DNA of 64,000 nt from Syntrophobacterales bacterium (lineage in GTDB: Bacteria > Desulfobacterota > Syntrophobacteria > Syntrophobacterales > Thermodesulforhabdaceae): the NCBI GenBank assembly GCA_026417655.1, contig JAOACS010000028.1:62001-126000 (forward strand), read 5' to 3'. This document shows, piece after piece, positions 9,859 through 19,495 of this stretch. Below the pieces are notes generated by a model. It searched no databases, was not told the origin of the DNA, and was given only the letters and a program-made list of their open reading frames with translations. Each line of letters opens with the position of its first letter. The first letter of the stretch is position 1. Made by a program: the position numbers and the translations under genes.

Positions 9859-10770
9859 TTATAAAGAATGTCCGAAAAGGAAATAGGCGATTAACTTATA
9901 AATAAGCTTTGCGGCCAGAAAATCAGGGGCGACCAAACTAGGTATAGGTTTTAACTCCATAACATCGAAGCCAATAATAGTCTTTTCCGCAAAAATCATT
10001 CTCAGAAAGGAGATCATCTCATACCAACCGAGACCTCCAGGTTCAGGAGTTCCCACAGAGGGCATGATCGATGGGTCAAAGGCATCAAGATCAATGGTCA
10101 CGTATATCTTTTGGGGTAAAAGATCTAGGATCCTATCCCATAGAACCCTGTTTTCAATAAAGTCACGGCAAAAGAAGATAGGCACAGGATGAAGCTTTGC
10201 AAACTCGAACTCCTCTTTGGTAAGAGAACGAACACCTACTGAGACCACGGAAGTATAGTTTAACACAAGTCTCATAACGCAGGCATTGCTAAAGGTGCTC
10301 CCTTGGTAACTTTTTCTAAGGTCAGCATGGGCGTCAATATGAAGGACACCCCAATCAGATCCTAGCTCCGCTATTGCCCTTATCATGCCAAGAGTAAGAA
10401 GATGTTCTCCACCTATCATAACGGGTAATTTGCCAAGATGGATAATTTCCCTTCCCACCTCAGTAACCTTCGAGACCATCTCCTCCGGGGAACGAACGAT
10501 CACATCCAGTTCATTTAAGGTAAAGATACCATAGCGATACGGCTCTGTACCCGTTTCTTCGTCGAAGGGCTCCAGCTCTCTGGAAGCCATTATAATAGCC
10601 CGAGGTCCTTCCCTAGTGCCCGATTGATAGGTCGTCGTCCCGTCGTAAGGTACGGGAAGAAGGACAACTCTTGCATTCTCGAAGGCCTCGGAGGTCTTTT
10701 CAAGGCCAAGAAAAGAATAGGGGGAACCTCCTAAAAGGATCCCCCTCGTTAAAGTATTTTTTTGGGACAT
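9859..10770 (-). CDS. speB: Agmatinase / ureohydrolase
   Basis: A 303-residue binuclear manganese enzyme of the arginase fold. The metal ligands are all present: His123 (GGEHLLTLG), Asp146, His148 and Asp150 (HIDAHADLR), and Asp227 and Asp229 (TIDLDAFDPS). Agmatinase hydrolyses agmatine to putrescine and urea. The start lies 6 bases after the end of speD, so the two are co-transcribed; together they supply putrescine and the aminopropyl donor for spermidine. A spermidine synthase and arginine decarboxylase are not in the window. Related ureohydrolases act on other guanidino compounds; the speD linkage favours agmatine. Confidence 0.93.
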   Translation of the reverse strand: MSQKNTLTRGILLGGSPYSFLGLEKTSEAFENARVVLLPVPYDGTTTYQSGTREGPRAIIMASRELEPFDEETGTEPYRYGIFTLNELDVIVRSPEEMVSKVTEVGREIIHLGKLPVMIGGEHLLTLGMIRAIAELGSDWGVLHIDAHADLRKSYQGSTFSNACVMRLVLNYTSVVSVGVRSLTKEEFEFAKLHPVPIFFCRDFIENRVLWDRILDLLPQKIYVTIDLDAFDPSIMPSVGTPEPGGLGWYEMISFLRMIFAEKTIIGFDVMELKPIPSLVAPDFLAAKLIYKLIAYFLFGHSL

Positions 10771-10776
10771 GGGCGT

Positions 10777-11223
10777 CTATCTTCGTCCTCTAAGTATCCT
10801 ATCCATCCTCACGACTTGGGCCGAATCGTGGATAGTATTGGGAAATTCCTGACCACGGTCAAGAACATGGATTTCAGCCTTTTGAATATAGAAATATTCC
10901 TTGAGTGTCTCAATAGCCTTTTGGGTATCAAAGGGCTTACAGGAAAACATATCAACACTCAGGTAAAGCTTCTCCGGAAAAGTGTGGATACTTATATGGC
11001 TTTCTGCAATGAGAACAAAACCCGATATTCCCCAGTCCTCCTTGACGGGTCCTTCGTAGCGAAAGACGTAGGGAGGCATAATCTTGGTCATCTCCATCTG
11101 AGCGGGGTATTTATCGAGGAAATCGTAAATATATTGTATATCCACAAGTGTTTCTCTCTTGCAGCCGTATCCATCTAGCATGAGGTGGACTCCAAAGCCA
11201 AACTCTGGTTTTTTCATGGCCAT
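10777..11223 (-). CDS. speD: S-adenosylmethionine decarboxylase proenzyme
   Basis: A 148-residue bacterial class 1 AdoMetDC. The self-cleavage site is Glu74/Ser75 in AESHISIHTFPE, which would generate the pyruvoyl cofactor on the new alpha chain. The downstream SVDMFSCKPFD motif contains the conserved Cys of the active site. The product, decarboxylated SAM, is the aminopropyl donor for spermidine. The ATG at 11221-11223 follows GGAGG with nine bases between. It sits between the XRE-cupin regulator and agmatinase in one operon. Confidence 0.95.
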   Translation of the reverse strand: MAMKKPEFGFGVHLMLDGYGCKRETLVDIQYIYDFLDKYPAQMEMTKIMPPYVFRYEGPVKEDWGISGFVLIAESHISIHTFPEKLYLSVDMFSCKPFDTQKAIETLKEYFYIQKAEIHVLDRGQEFPNTIHDSAQVVRMDRILRGRR

Positions 11224-11278
11224 TATTTATTACCTCCCTCTCCTGAAAAACGTTTTGCCACCAATTTACTAAAATACC

Positions 11279-11842
11279 TCACGCTTGGTTTTCAAATCTA
11301 AAAGGTGTAATAACCCAAAGGATATGAGCTTCCCCACTCCCAACGTTTTCAATCCAATGTTTGGTCGAACTCTTAAAGGAAAAACAGTCACCCGCCTTTA
11401 GCTTATGGGATTGCTGATCTAACCATAGAAACACTCTTCCTTTGAGAACGAATCCAAATTCTTCCCCCCCGTGGGCATCCTCTTGAGGTGTCTTTGCTCC
11501 CCTTCCTAATACAACGAGAACAGGATCCATAAGCCTTCCAGTAGCGCCTGGCAACAGGTAATAGATTTTACATTCGTCGGTAGACTTAGGGCTAAGCACA
11601 CGTCTTCTCTCATGCCCAACCACCGGATGATGTCTTACATCCCGAAAGAAATCAGCAAGGTCTACCCCTAGTACATCCAAAATAGACTTAAGAGTAGCAA
11701 TGGATGGTGAGGTAAGATCCCGTTCAAGTTGGGATATGAAACCCTTTGTTAAAGATGCTCTACTTGCAAGCTCTTCCTGAGTGAGACCCCTCTCCATTCT
11801 TAGCCTCTTAAGCTTAATCCCTATATTAAGCTCATTCTCCAT
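11279..11842 (-). CDS. XRE-cupin transcriptional regulator
   Basis: 187 residues: an N-terminal XRE helix-turn-helix (about 8-63, with LTQEELASRASLTKGFISQLERD) and a C-terminal cupin_2 sensor barrel (about 110-182, with PQEDAHGGEEFGFVLKG). This architecture is that of PuuR and related regulators, several of which respond to polyamines or amino acids. It is the first gene of a probable operon with speD (55 bases downstream) and speB, so regulation of polyamine synthesis, possibly sensing a polyamine through the cupin, is the natural inference. A perfect 6-bp inverted repeat directly in front of the gene could be its own operator. Confidence 0.92.
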   Translation of the reverse strand: MENELNIGIKLKRLRMERGLTQEELASRASLTKGFISQLERDLTSPSIATLKSILDVLGVDLADFFRDVRHHPVVGHERRRVLSPKSTDECKIYYLLPGATGRLMDPVLVVLGRGAKTPQEDAHGGEEFGFVLKGRVFLWLDQQSHKLKAGDCFSFKSSTKHWIENVGSGEAHILWVITPFRFENQA

Positions 11843-11855
11843 AGTTTACCTTCAT

Positions 11856-11914
11856 TAAACTATAAGTTTAGCAAAAAGTGATGCTCATATAAAGATTATC
11901 ACCGAAAATGTCAA
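11856..11914 (-). promoter_or_regulatory. Promoter and operator-like repeat of the polyamine operon
   Basis: On the minus strand TTGACA (11909-11914) and TATATG (11886-11891) are 17 bases apart. Just downstream, where transcription would begin, lies the inverted repeat TAAACT-ATA-AGTTTA (11856-11870), 14 bases before the regulator's start codon. The position suits autorepression by the XRE-cupin protein. Confidence 0.6.
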
Positions 11915-11950
11915 GCAAAGAATGAGCCTACCCGACTCTCAAGGTAATTT

Positions 11951-12790
11951 TTACGGACCAATTCTTAACCGCTCAGTTAACCTGCCGTCCTGCCAAAAAA
12001 GAGGGTAAGCCTTTACGGAAGTGCCAATAAGAGACTGTATCACCCCTTCAAAGGCGGTTATTTCACCAGTAGTGTAATAGGTGACAAGGCCTTGAGAAGG
12101 GTCCTCCTTGTAAAGCCCACAAAGCTCTAGAACTCGTCTAACCTGTCGAGCCACGGCCGGTGCAGGATCGATCACCTTTATCCCTTCTCCAACTATGGAT
12201 TTAATCACTGGAATTACAAAAGGGTAATGGGTGCATCCTAAAACGATTGTATCAATTCCCTGTTTCAACATCGGAAAAAGAACGTCTTCGAGTATCCTTC
12301 GGGTTCTGTCGTCATAAATAAGGCCCTTTTCAATAAGGTCCACCAATCCGGGACAGGTATGCTGCAGAACCTTCACCCCATGGGCGAATCTCTCTAAAAC
12401 CGAGGCGTAAAGTTCCCCCTGAAAGGTAGCTTCTGTCGCTAACACTCCGACTACACCACTTCTAGTCTGTTCTGTTGCGGGCTTTACAGCTGGTTCCATA
12501 CCCACAAAGGGTACATAAGGAAAAAGGCTTCTAAGATAGCGTAAGGCTGCAGCTGACGCCGTGTTGCAAGCAACAACTATAAGTTTTACCTGTTGCTTCA
12601 GAAGAAACTCCGTGATACCAAGAGAAAATCCTTTTACCTCCTCAAGGGATCTGGGACCATAGGGAACGTGAGCCTGATCAGCAACATAGACAACACTCTC
12701 CTGAGGCATTATATCCACTATGGCGCGAAGGACTGAGAGTCCCCCTACTCCAGAATCGAAAATCCCAATAGGAAAACTCTTCTTCTCCAC
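11951..12790 (-). CDS. murI: Glutamate racemase
   Basis: A 279-residue cofactor-independent racemase that makes D-glutamate for peptidoglycan. Both catalytic cysteines are present, Cys75 in VVACNTASA and Cys186 in VLGCTHYPF, along with the N-terminal GIFDSGVGGLSVLRA and DQAHVPYGPRS motifs. The gene is divergent from ileS, with about 210 bases between the start codons. Length and motifs are standard. Confidence 0.96.
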   Translation of the reverse strand: MEKKSFPIGIFDSGVGGLSVLRAIVDIMPQESVVYVADQAHVPYGPRSLEEVKGFSLGITEFLLKQQVKLIVVACNTASAAALRYLRSLFPYVPFVGMEPAVKPATEQTRSGVVGVLATEATFQGELYASVLERFAHGVKVLQHTCPGLVDLIEKGLIYDDRTRRILEDVLFPMLKQGIDTIVLGCTHYPFVIPVIKSIVGEGIKVIDPAPAVARQVRRVLELCGLYKEDPSQGLVTYYTTGEITAFEGVIQSLIGTSVKAYPLFWQDGRLTERLRIGP

Positions 12791-12898
12791 CTCTCTAACC
12801 TCTTAAAAAATGTCCAAGCAATCGAATCACGCGGCAAAGAAATAAGCTAAAGCAGCTACTCGGGTCAACAATTGAAGTGGAAATACCGCCCGATTGGC

Positions 12899-12926
12899 TT
12901 GACTTGGAACCTACCTGTGTTATCTA
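12899..12926 (+). promoter_or_regulatory. Predicted sigma-70 promoter of ileS
   Basis: TTGACT (12899-12904) and TATCTA (12921-12926) are 16 bases apart. The leader of about 70 bases has a small GCGG-N6-CCGC hairpin (12958-12971) followed by TTTTAATTTTT, which could act as a weak attenuator. No T-box motif was seen. Confidence 0.45.
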
Positions 12927-13003
12927 CTTAGTCGCATTACAATTTGGCAAGCGTGAGGCGGTTTTTTCCGCTTTTAATTTTTAAGCAAAGAGGGCGAAAG
13001 AGA

Positions 13004-15811
13004 ATGGACTACAAGGAAACCTTAAATCTTCCTAGAACAGATTTTCCCATGAAGGCGAATCTTCCCAAGAAGGAACCAGAAATTCTTAAAAAGTGGGAAG
13101 ATGAAAAGCTCTATGAAAAACTCCGCCGTATTTCCAAAGACAGGCCTCGATACGTCCTCCACGACGGTCCACCCTATGCCAATGGGCATATCCATCTAGG
13201 CACGGCTCTCAATAAAATACTAAAGGATATGATCGTAAAAACCAAGCAAATGAGTGGTTACGATGCTGTCTATGTTCCTGGATGGGATTGTCATGGCCTT
13301 CCGATAGAACATCAGGCCGACAAAGAGTTGGGTGAAAAGAAAAAGAACATGTCTCCTGGGGACATTAGAAGGTACTGCCGAAGTTATGCCGAAAGATTTA
13401 TAAATATCCAAAGAGACGAATTCAAACGACTTGGGGTTTTAGGTGATTGGGAAAATCCCTACTTAACCATGTCATACGATTACGAGGCCATAATCGCCAG
13501 AGAATTGGGTCGCTTTTTTGAAAAGGGAAGTGTAATCCGATCCAAGAAACCAATTTATTGGTGTCCTAGTTGCCGAACGGCTCTCGCAGAGGCAGAGGTG
13601 GAATATGAGGATCATGAATCACCGTCCATTTATGTCAAGTTTCCTTTAAGGCCTGAATTCGCAATAGAGATCACCAACGGTAGTAGCTCCCTCCCTGTAA
13701 GTGTGCTCATTTGGACAACAACACCATGGACCATCCCGGCAAATCTCGCCATCGCTCTACATCCCGATTTCGACTATGTGGCTGTAGAGCCTCAAGATAG
13801 AAAGGAGATATGGATTCTTGCCAAGGGGCTTATTGACCGTTGCATGGAAGAATTCGGCATAAAGAGCTATCGAGTCGTGAAACACCTTAAGGCTAGTGAC
13901 CTTGAGGGGAAAACCTGTTCCCATCCCTTTATAGATAGAGAGTCTTTAATTGTTCTCGGCACTTACGTCACTCTCGACACAGGAACTGGTTGTGTTCATA
14001 CCGCCCCTGGTCACGGTCGTGAGGATTACGATACAGGAATTAAATACGGGTTGGAGATCTATTCCCCAGTAGATGATGATGGTTGCTTTACTCAAGATGT
14101 GCCCTTCTTCGCTGGTCAGTTTGTATTCGATGCCAATTCATCGGTGGTTAACAAACTTCGAGAGGTAAATGCTCTCATAAAGGATGGGATGATCATCCAT
14201 AGTTACCCCCACTGTTGGAGATGTAAAAGGCCGGTCATTTTCCGATCCACTCCCCAGTGGTTTATATCAATGGATAAGACAGGTCTTAGGAAACGGGCCC
14301 TTGACTGGATTAATAGGGTTCAATGGATCCCTTCTTGGGGTAGAGATAGAATCTATAACATGATAGAAAATCGTCCCGATTGGTGCATATCGCGACAACG
14401 TGCCTGGGGAGTTCCAATAACGGTTTTGATTTGTGTTGACTGTGGTGCGCTGATTGCGGAGAAGGAAATTTTTAACCGAGTCGTCGAGATCTTTGAGCAA
14501 GAAGGAGCAGACAGTTGGTTTGATCGGCCTGTGGAAGATTTTCTCCCTGAGGGGTTTTCTTGTCCAAATTGTGGAAGTCGGCAGTTTTTGAAGGAGACCG
14601 ATATCCTGGATGTGTGGTTCGATTCTGGTGTATCCTTCGCGGCTGTATTAGAAAAAAGAAAAGATCTAAAATTTCCCGCCGATCTCTACCTTGAAGGGAG
14701 CGATCAACATCGTGGATGGTTCCATTCAAGTCTTCTTGCGGCGGTGGGAACTCGAGATCAGGCACCCTATCGGGCGGTTCTTACTCACGGATTCGTTGTG
14801 GATGGAAGCGGATACAAGATGTCAAAGTCCCTTGGAAATGTTATCTATCCCCAAGAGGTTATAGAGAAATACGGGGCGGAAATTCTAAGACTATGGGTTG
14901 CCGCGGAAGATTATCGAGATGATATCCGCATCTCTTCCAATATCTTGAGTCGTCTCAGTGAGGCCTACAGGAAAATCCGTAACACCTGTCGATATCTTCT
15001 CGGAAATCTTTATGACTTTGATCCCTTCCAGGATCGCATCCATTATAGCGAAATGGAGGAGATCGATAGGTTCGCCCTCCATCAACTCCAAAAGGTTATA
15101 GGACGATGTAGGGATGCCTTTGAAAGGTTCGAATTTTTCAAGGTTTATCATCTTCTTTTCAATTACTGCACCGTTGACCTAAGTGCCTTTTACCTGGACG
15201 TTCTTAAGGATAGGCTCTACACCTCTACTCCTACGGGTAGAGAAAGACGATCGGCCCAGACGGTTATATACGATATTTTGGTAGCGCTTTTAAAGCTAAT
15301 GGCCCCTATCCTTTCCTTTACCGCTGAAGAGGCCTGGGGATATGTTCCAGGAAAAGTCGATGGAAGGTCTATCTTTGAGGAATCCCTACCGGATGTCGAT
15401 CAAAGTCTCATTGATGAAAAGCTTGAAGCCAGATGGCAACAGATTTTGAATCTCCGAAGCGAGGTATTGGTAGCCCTTGAACGAGCTAGAAAAGAAAAAC
15501 TCATCGGTCATTCCCTTGAAGCTAAAGTTATTCTCTATCTTCCCCCATCTCTTACAGAAACTTTGAAGGATGATCCCGAACTCCTTAAAACGGTATTTAT
15601 TGTTTCTCAGGTAAAATACGGAGATCCTAGTAGTGAGGGAGCCATGGTGGTGATAGAAAGCTCAGAGATAGCAGGATTAGTTGTGGGAGTTACAAAAGCT
15701 GAAGGTACCAAGTGTGAAAGATGTTGGGTATGGGACCGAAGTGTTGGGACCTATTCGGACCATCCGTCCCTTTGCACAAGGTGCCGAAATGTCATCTCCT
15801 ATAGCACCTAG
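13004..15811 (+). CDS. ileS: Isoleucyl-tRNA synthetase
   Basis: A class Ia synthetase that charges tRNA-Ile. The ATG at 13004 gives 935 residues, the usual size; an upstream in-frame TTG would only add an unconserved 20-residue tail. [11 protein letters not shown] (HIGH motif) lies near residue 56, the editing domain has [17 protein letters not shown], and KMSKS is at 605-609 followed by LGNV. The C-terminal zinc finger CERCW...CTRC is present. It is the first gene of a plus-strand series. The usual deltaproteobacterial partner lspA is absent; a lipoprotein gene follows instead. Confidence 0.97.
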   Translation: MDYKETLNLPRTDFPMKANLPKKEPEILKKWEDEKLYEKLRRISKDRPRYVLHDGPPYANGHIHLGTALNKILKDMIVKTKQMSGYDAVYVPGWDCHGLPIEHQADKELGEKKKNMSPGDIRRYCRSYAERFINIQRDEFKRLGVLGDWENPYLTMSYDYEAIIARELGRFFEKGSVIRSKKPIYWCPSCRTALAEAEVEYEDHESPSIYVKFPLRPEFAIEITNGSSSLPVSVLIWTTTPWTIPANLAIALHPDFDYVAVEPQDRKEIWILAKGLIDRCMEEFGIKSYRVVKHLKASDLEGKTCSHPFIDRESLIVLGTYVTLDTGTGCVHTAPGHGREDYDTGIKYGLEIYSPVDDDGCFTQDVPFFAGQFVFDANSSVVNKLREVNALIKDGMIIHSYPHCWRCKRPVIFRSTPQWFISMDKTGLRKRALDWINRVQWIPSWGRDRIYNMIENRPDWCISRQRAWGVPITVLICVDCGALIAEKEIFNRVVEIFEQEGADSWFDRPVEDFLPEGFSCPNCGSRQFLKETDILDVWFDSGVSFAAVLEKRKDLKFPADLYLEGSDQHRGWFHSSLLAAVGTRDQAPYRAVLTHGFVVDGSGYKMSKSLGNVIYPQEVIEKYGAEILRLWVAAEDYRDDIRISSNILSRLSEAYRKIRNTCRYLLGNLYDFDPFQDRIHYSEMEEIDRFALHQLQKVIGRCRDAFERFEFFKVYHLLFNYCTVDLSAFYLDVLKDRLYTSTPTGRERRSAQTVIYDILVALLKLMAPILSFTAEEAWGYVPGKVDGRSIFEESLPDVDQSLIDEKLEARWQQILNLRSEVLVALERARKEKLIGHSLEAKVILYLPPSLTETLKDDPELLKTVFIVSQVKYGDPSSEGAMVVIESSEIAGLVVGVTKAEGTKCERCWVWDRSVGTYSDHPSLCTRCRNVISYST

Positions 15812-15842
15812 CCTTTGTTCATATAGGAAGAGGGGAAGAAAA

Positions 15843-16460
15843 ATGGCTATAAGATCAAAAGCTTGGCTGCTTTTTGCAATTTCCCTAGTGTTACTTGCTT
15901 GTTCACCTTCCTATAAACCCCTTTCGAGGCCTTACTACCCCTATCCCCCTCCTCCATCAACCTCACCTCCTCCTGAATCAGGCCTCATAAAAAGGAGCCC
16001 CATGGAAAACCTGTCTTCCCCTACAGCATCACCACCCTCAATAGTAGAAAGAACCCTCGAAGATTCATCCCCAGCAATTCAACCAGCACCCAAGGAAAGG
16101 ACTCCTAGTAAAACGATAGAACCTCCCACCTCTAAGGGAGCTCCCCAGGCTATGGCATCCATAAAGTTGGTCGATAATGCTCGACAGCTTAGAGTGAACG
16201 GTAAAGTAGATGAAGCCATAAGAACCCTTGAACGGGCTATAGAGCTCGATGCATACAATGGAGAAGCCTTTTATGAGATGGCTCTCTGTTGGCAAAATAA
16301 AAAGGATTTCAATAAAGCTTTAAAATTTGCGGACCGTGCCGAACAGGTGTATTCTAAGAACCCAGAAAAATTAAAGAAGGTGTACCTACTTAAGGCCCAG
16401 ATTTTGGAATCTACCGGTAAAAAGGAGGAAGCTTATAAATACCGTCAAAGAGCAAAATAA
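15843..16460 (+). CDS. TPR-containing lipoprotein
   Basis: A 205-residue predicted lipoprotein with a signal peptide and lipobox ending at Cys20 (VLLAC). Residues 25-115 are a low-complexity Pro/Ser/Thr-rich linker, and the C-terminal part (about 118-200) is tetratricopeptide-like, with a canonical repeat around GKVDEAIRTLERAIELD and a second around KKDFNKALKFADRAEQ. Such proteins tether TPR scaffolds to the cell envelope. The ATG at 15843 follows a GAGGGG Shine-Dalgarno, 31 bases after ileS. The specific function is unknown. Confidence 0.85.
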   Translation: MAIRSKAWLLFAISLVLLACSPSYKPLSRPYYPYPPPPSTSPPPESGLIKRSPMENLSSPTASPPSIVERTLEDSSPAIQPAPKERTPSKTIEPPTSKGAPQAMASIKLVDNARQLRVNGKVDEAIRTLERAIELDAYNGEAFYEMALCWQNKKDFNKALKFADRAEQVYSKNPEKLKKVYLLKAQILESTGKKEEAYKYRQRAK

Positions 16461-16477
16461 GCTGCAAGGAATAGTTC

Positions 16478-17605
16478 ATGGAAAGACAGTCTGAGCTTTA
16501 CCGTCCCTTTATGCTCTTCCTTTTAATCGTCTGCCTATGGCTTGCCTACTTAGTCCTAAAACCCTTCATGCATACTATCATTTTGTCGTTCCTACTAGGA
16601 AGCATTGTTGTGCCGATTTACGAGAAACTACTCACTAGGCTTAAGGGACGGAGAAACACGGCAGCAGCAATTGTAGTTATAGGGCTTATTGGTGTTATAT
16701 TTATTCCGATGGTTTTATTTATTTCAGCCCTGGTGAATCAGGCCATCACCACCATTTCTCACATAAATGAATGGCTCCGAGCCGGAACTTTACAAAACCT
16801 TATACAGAAGAGTGAAATACAGCTTATCTTCTATAAGCTCAATGCATTCCTTGCAAGATGGGGTATAGAGGAGATAAATCCAAAAAACTGGGATATAGGA
16901 ACACCCCTTATTACAATCACTAGATACATTGGCCAGTTTATCATCTCCCACGGAAAGAGCTTTTTGAGTAACATTATGAAGCTTGTCATTCACCTTCTTA
17001 TCATGGTTGTGCTCATTTTCTATGTAATCCGTGATCATCAGAAGATCCTTAAAAAACTAAAGGATCTCTCCCCCCTTAAGGAGGAACAGGAAGACCGGAT
17101 CTTGAACATTATTAAATCGGTTGCTAAGTCCGCCATATTAGGAAACTTCGCTACGGCCCTATCTCAGGGTATTGCAGGAGGTATAGGATTTTACATAATA
17201 GGCATTCCCCCAATATTTTGGGGAACAATGATAGCCATCTCCTCCCTCATTCCCGTGATAGGAACAGCGATAGTGTGGATTCCTACGGTCATATATCTTT
17301 TGATAGCTGGAAAAATTAAGTTAGCCATATTCTTTGCTCTTTGGTCAACAATTGTTGTGGGAACCCTTGATAACGTCATACGTCCCCTTTTCATGAAGGG
17401 AGCAGGAGAGATGTCAACTCTTCTTCTTTTTATGGCCATCATGGGAGGCGTCCAGTATTTTGGCTTGCTAGGTATTATATATGGTCCTCTAATTCTTGGC
17501 TCTGCCCTGGTGTTGATTTACATATACGAGATGGAATTCCTAAAATCGAAAACATCTTCTTCTCTTCAGCCTAACTCTTGCCCACCGCCCGAGTCTCAAC
17601 AATAG
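16478..17605 (+). CDS. AI-2E family (PerM-type) membrane permease
   Basis: 375 residues with the AI-2E/PerM topology: paired N-terminal helices (about 8-70), a cytoplasmic amphipathic section, then five or more C-terminal helices including GIAGGIGFYIIGIPPIFWG and VGTLDNVIRPLFMKG, a family hallmark. Members have been linked to autoinducer-2 export, sodium/proton exchange and other solutes, so the substrate is open. It starts 17 bases after the TPR lipoprotein and probably shares its transcript. Confidence 0.9.
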   Translation: MERQSELYRPFMLFLLIVCLWLAYLVLKPFMHTIILSFLLGSIVVPIYEKLLTRLKGRRNTAAAIVVIGLIGVIFIPMVLFISALVNQAITTISHINEWLRAGTLQNLIQKSEIQLIFYKLNAFLARWGIEEINPKNWDIGTPLITITRYIGQFIISHGKSFLSNIMKLVIHLLIMVVLIFYVIRDHQKILKKLKDLSPLKEEQEDRILNIIKSVAKSAILGNFATALSQGIAGGIGFYIIGIPPIFWGTMIAISSLIPVIGTAIVWIPTVIYLLIAGKIKLAIFFALWSTIVVGTLDNVIRPLFMKGAGEMSTLLLFMAIMGGVQYFGLLGIIYGPLILGSALVLIYIYEMEFLKSKTSSSLQPNSCPPPESQQ

Positions 17606-17617
17606 AGACCTTTTGGG

Positions 17618-17646
17618 TTGACGATTACTTGAAGTCTTAATATTAA
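17618..17646 (+). promoter_or_regulatory. Predicted sigma-70 promoter
   Basis: TTGACG (17618-17623) and TATTAA (17641-17646) with a 17-base spacer, about 65 bases before the flavodoxin-like gene. It would drive the three-gene unit up to 19427. Confidence 0.5.
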
Positions 17647-17715
17647 CTTTAAACAATCGTTTGTAACGACCCAAACCTTTCTGTTAACCACCCATTTAGG
17701 AAGGAGTGGTGTCAC

Positions 17716-18342
17716 ATGAGAGCCATAGCAATAAACGGAAGCCATAGGAAGGGGAAAAACACGGCAATTCTTCTTAGGACCATCCTTGAAGAACTTTCGA
17801 AAAAGGGCGTTGAGACTAGATTATTTGAACTTGTTGATCTACGGATAGAATACTGTAGAGCCTGTAACAGATGTCTTTCTGAACCTAAGTGCTCTATTGA
17901 AGATGATGACATGGCTATGCTAGCGGAAGAGATGCTCCGATCGGATGTTATAATCATCGGTTCCCCAGTCTACAACGCAAATGTAACCTCTAAACTTAAA
18001 ACCTTTATAGATAGGACCCGATGGATGCACATGAAAAGGGAACTTCTACAGGGGAAGCTTGGGGCTTCAGTTACCGTAGCAGGACTCAGAAACGGAGGAC
18101 AAGAACTCGCCCATGCGATTATAGAAAGATTCTTCCTTTCTCGGGGCATGAAGATAGTCGGAGTAAGGGACCCGGAAAGAGGCATATACAACATGGGTGT
18201 TATGGCAACACTTTATGACCATCTAGAGGGAGAAGCTGATCTACCTTCTATTAAATGGAAAAAAACCGTCTCCGATGACCCTCTAGCCATGGCAACTTGC
18301 CGTTTCCTCGCTAGTAATATTCTTAAAGCCCTAAAGGAGTAG
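17716..18342 (+). CDS. Flavodoxin-fold NAD(P)H-dependent oxidoreductase
   Basis: 208 residues of the NADPH-dependent FMN reductase / iron-sulfur flavoprotein-like superfamily. The FMN phosphate loop is NGSHRKGKNT near residue 9, and GSPVYNANVTSKLKTFIDR (about 77-95) is the conserved flavin-contact strand. The short motif CRACNRCLSEPKC (near residue 51) resembles the cysteine cluster motif of archaeal iron-sulfur flavoproteins, so a [4Fe-4S] centre is possible. It is the first gene of an operon with a hotdog thioesterase four bases downstream and a LUD protein. The electron acceptor is unknown. Confidence 0.88.
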   Translation: MRAIAINGSHRKGKNTAILLRTILEELSKKGVETRLFELVDLRIEYCRACNRCLSEPKCSIEDDDMAMLAEEMLRSDVIIIGSPVYNANVTSKLKTFIDRTRWMHMKRELLQGKLGASVTVAGLRNGGQELAHAIIERFFLSRGMKIVGVRDPERGIYNMGVMATLYDHLEGEADLPSIKWKKTVSDDPLAMATCRFLASNILKALKE

Positions 18343-18346
18343 GCCC

Positions 18347-18763
18347 ATGGAAGTCGAAAAATACTTTATGTTAGATCGGTTTGCAGAGCATCTTGGTATT
18401 GTTTTGGTTGAAACATATCCAGGTTATGCGAAGGTTAAAATGAGAATTGGTAAAGAACATTTAAACGGTGTTGGGATTGTTCATGGAGGGGCTATTTTCT
18501 CCCTTGCAGATTGTGCATTCGCTATAGCTTCCAATTCCCATGGCACTGTAGCCCTGGCAATAAGTGCGGCTATTTCCTTTTTTCGGGCTACCCAGGAGGG
18601 AGAACTCTTTGCCGAGGCTCGAGAGATAGCTAAAACCCCTAGACTTGCTACCTATGAGGTTACTGTAACCGATGGTGAGGGGGAACCGATTGCACTATTT
18701 CAGGGTACGGTCTATCGCAAGAAGGAAAAACTTTCGGACATTCTTAAAAAAACCGTAAATTAA
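18347..18763 (+). CDS. PaaI-type hotdog thioesterase
   Basis: A 138-residue single hotdog-fold protein of the PaaI subgroup. The motif HLNGVGIVHGGAIFSLAD (about 39-56) holds the conserved HGG and catalytic acidic residue that hydrolyse acyl- or phenylacyl-CoA. It begins four bases after the flavodoxin-like gene. Likely role is release of CoA from dead-end intermediates, perhaps aromatic; substrate cannot be told from sequence. Confidence 0.9.
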   Translation: MEVEKYFMLDRFAEHLGIVLVETYPGYAKVKMRIGKEHLNGVGIVHGGAIFSLADCAFAIASNSHGTVALAISAAISFFRATQEGELFAEAREIAKTPRLATYEVTVTDGEGEPIALFQGTVYRKKEKLSDILKKTVN

Positions 18764-18776
18764 AAAGGAGAAGGGT

Positions 18777-19427
18777 ATGGATCCTCTGGAGACCTACTGG
18801 AACATTAAACTTGACTATGTAAAAAAGAACCTTTTAGAAAACGGCTTCGACGCCTTTGTGGTTCCATCCAGGAATGCTGCAAAGGATTTAGTTATGGGGG
18901 AAATAATACCAGCCCTTAAGCCATCGAGCATAGCCTTTGGCGGATCTATGACGGTAGTTGAAACTGGTGTCTACGAGGCGGTAAAATCCCTTTCTGGTAT
19001 AGAAGTAATTGACACCTATGATAATAGCCCGCCACCAGAGGAGCGGATAGAGCGTAGGAAAAGGGCCCTCCTTGTTGATCTTTTTATTACTGGAACTAAT
19101 GCGGTTGTAGAAGGTGGACAACTTGTTAACCTCGATGGCATGGGAAACCGCGTTGCTGCTTTGGCTTTTGGTCCCAAATCGGTGTTGATCCTATGCGGCC
19201 GGAATAAAATAGCTCAGGATCTAGAAAGCGCGTTTATGAGGGTCAAACATTATGCCGCTCCAGCAAATGCAATGAGACTTTCCAGAAAAACCCCTTGCAC
19301 TCAATTATCTTATTGCGATGACTGTTCAAGCCCCGAGAGAATATGTAATGTCTGGAGCATAATAGAAAAATCCGCTCCAAAGGGACGAATCAAGATTATA
19401 CTAATAAATGAAGAGATGGGTCTCTAA
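18777..19427 (+). CDS. LUD-domain (LutC/YkgG-like) protein
   Basis: 216 residues covering a LUD domain, with the conserved SIAFGGSMTVVETG and DLFITGTNAVVEGGQLVNLDG stretches. LutC-type LUD proteins take part in lactate oxidation with LutA and LutB, which are not encoded nearby. The C terminus has a cysteine set (KTPC, then YCDDCSSPERIC) seen in stand-alone anaerobe members and possibly metal- or cluster-binding. It is the third gene of the operon and is followed by a hairpin terminator. The substrate is unknown. Confidence 0.85.
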   Translation: MDPLETYWNIKLDYVKKNLLENGFDAFVVPSRNAAKDLVMGEIIPALKPSSIAFGGSMTVVETGVYEAVKSLSGIEVIDTYDNSPPPEERIERRKRALLVDLFITGTNAVVEGGQLVNLDGMGNRVAALAFGPKSVLILCGRNKIAQDLESAFMRVKHYAAPANAMRLSRKTPCTQLSYCDDCSSPERICNVWSIIEKSAPKGRIKIILINEEMGL

Positions 19428-19455
19428 TCCATTGCCCCTGGTCCTATGAGAATCA

Positions 19456-19478
19456 AGGACAGGCTTAGAGCCTGTCCT
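19456..19478. terminator. Hairpin between convergent genes
   Basis: A perfect 10-bp stem, AGGACAGGCT / AGCCTGTCCT, with a three-base loop lies between the LUD gene and the convergent thioredoxin gene. It lacks a T-run on the plus side, so it may work for both strands or need Rho. Confidence 0.55.
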
Positions 19479-19495
19479 AATATCAAAAGGTATGG

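Noticed and set aside
10762-11178. 138-codon plus-strand open frame
   Set aside because: It is antisense to speD, whose cleavage site and motifs are certain.
12944-13003. Upstream TTG start for ileS
   Set aside because: It adds 20 unconserved residues and overlaps the small leader hairpin; the ATG at 13004 matches the normal family start.
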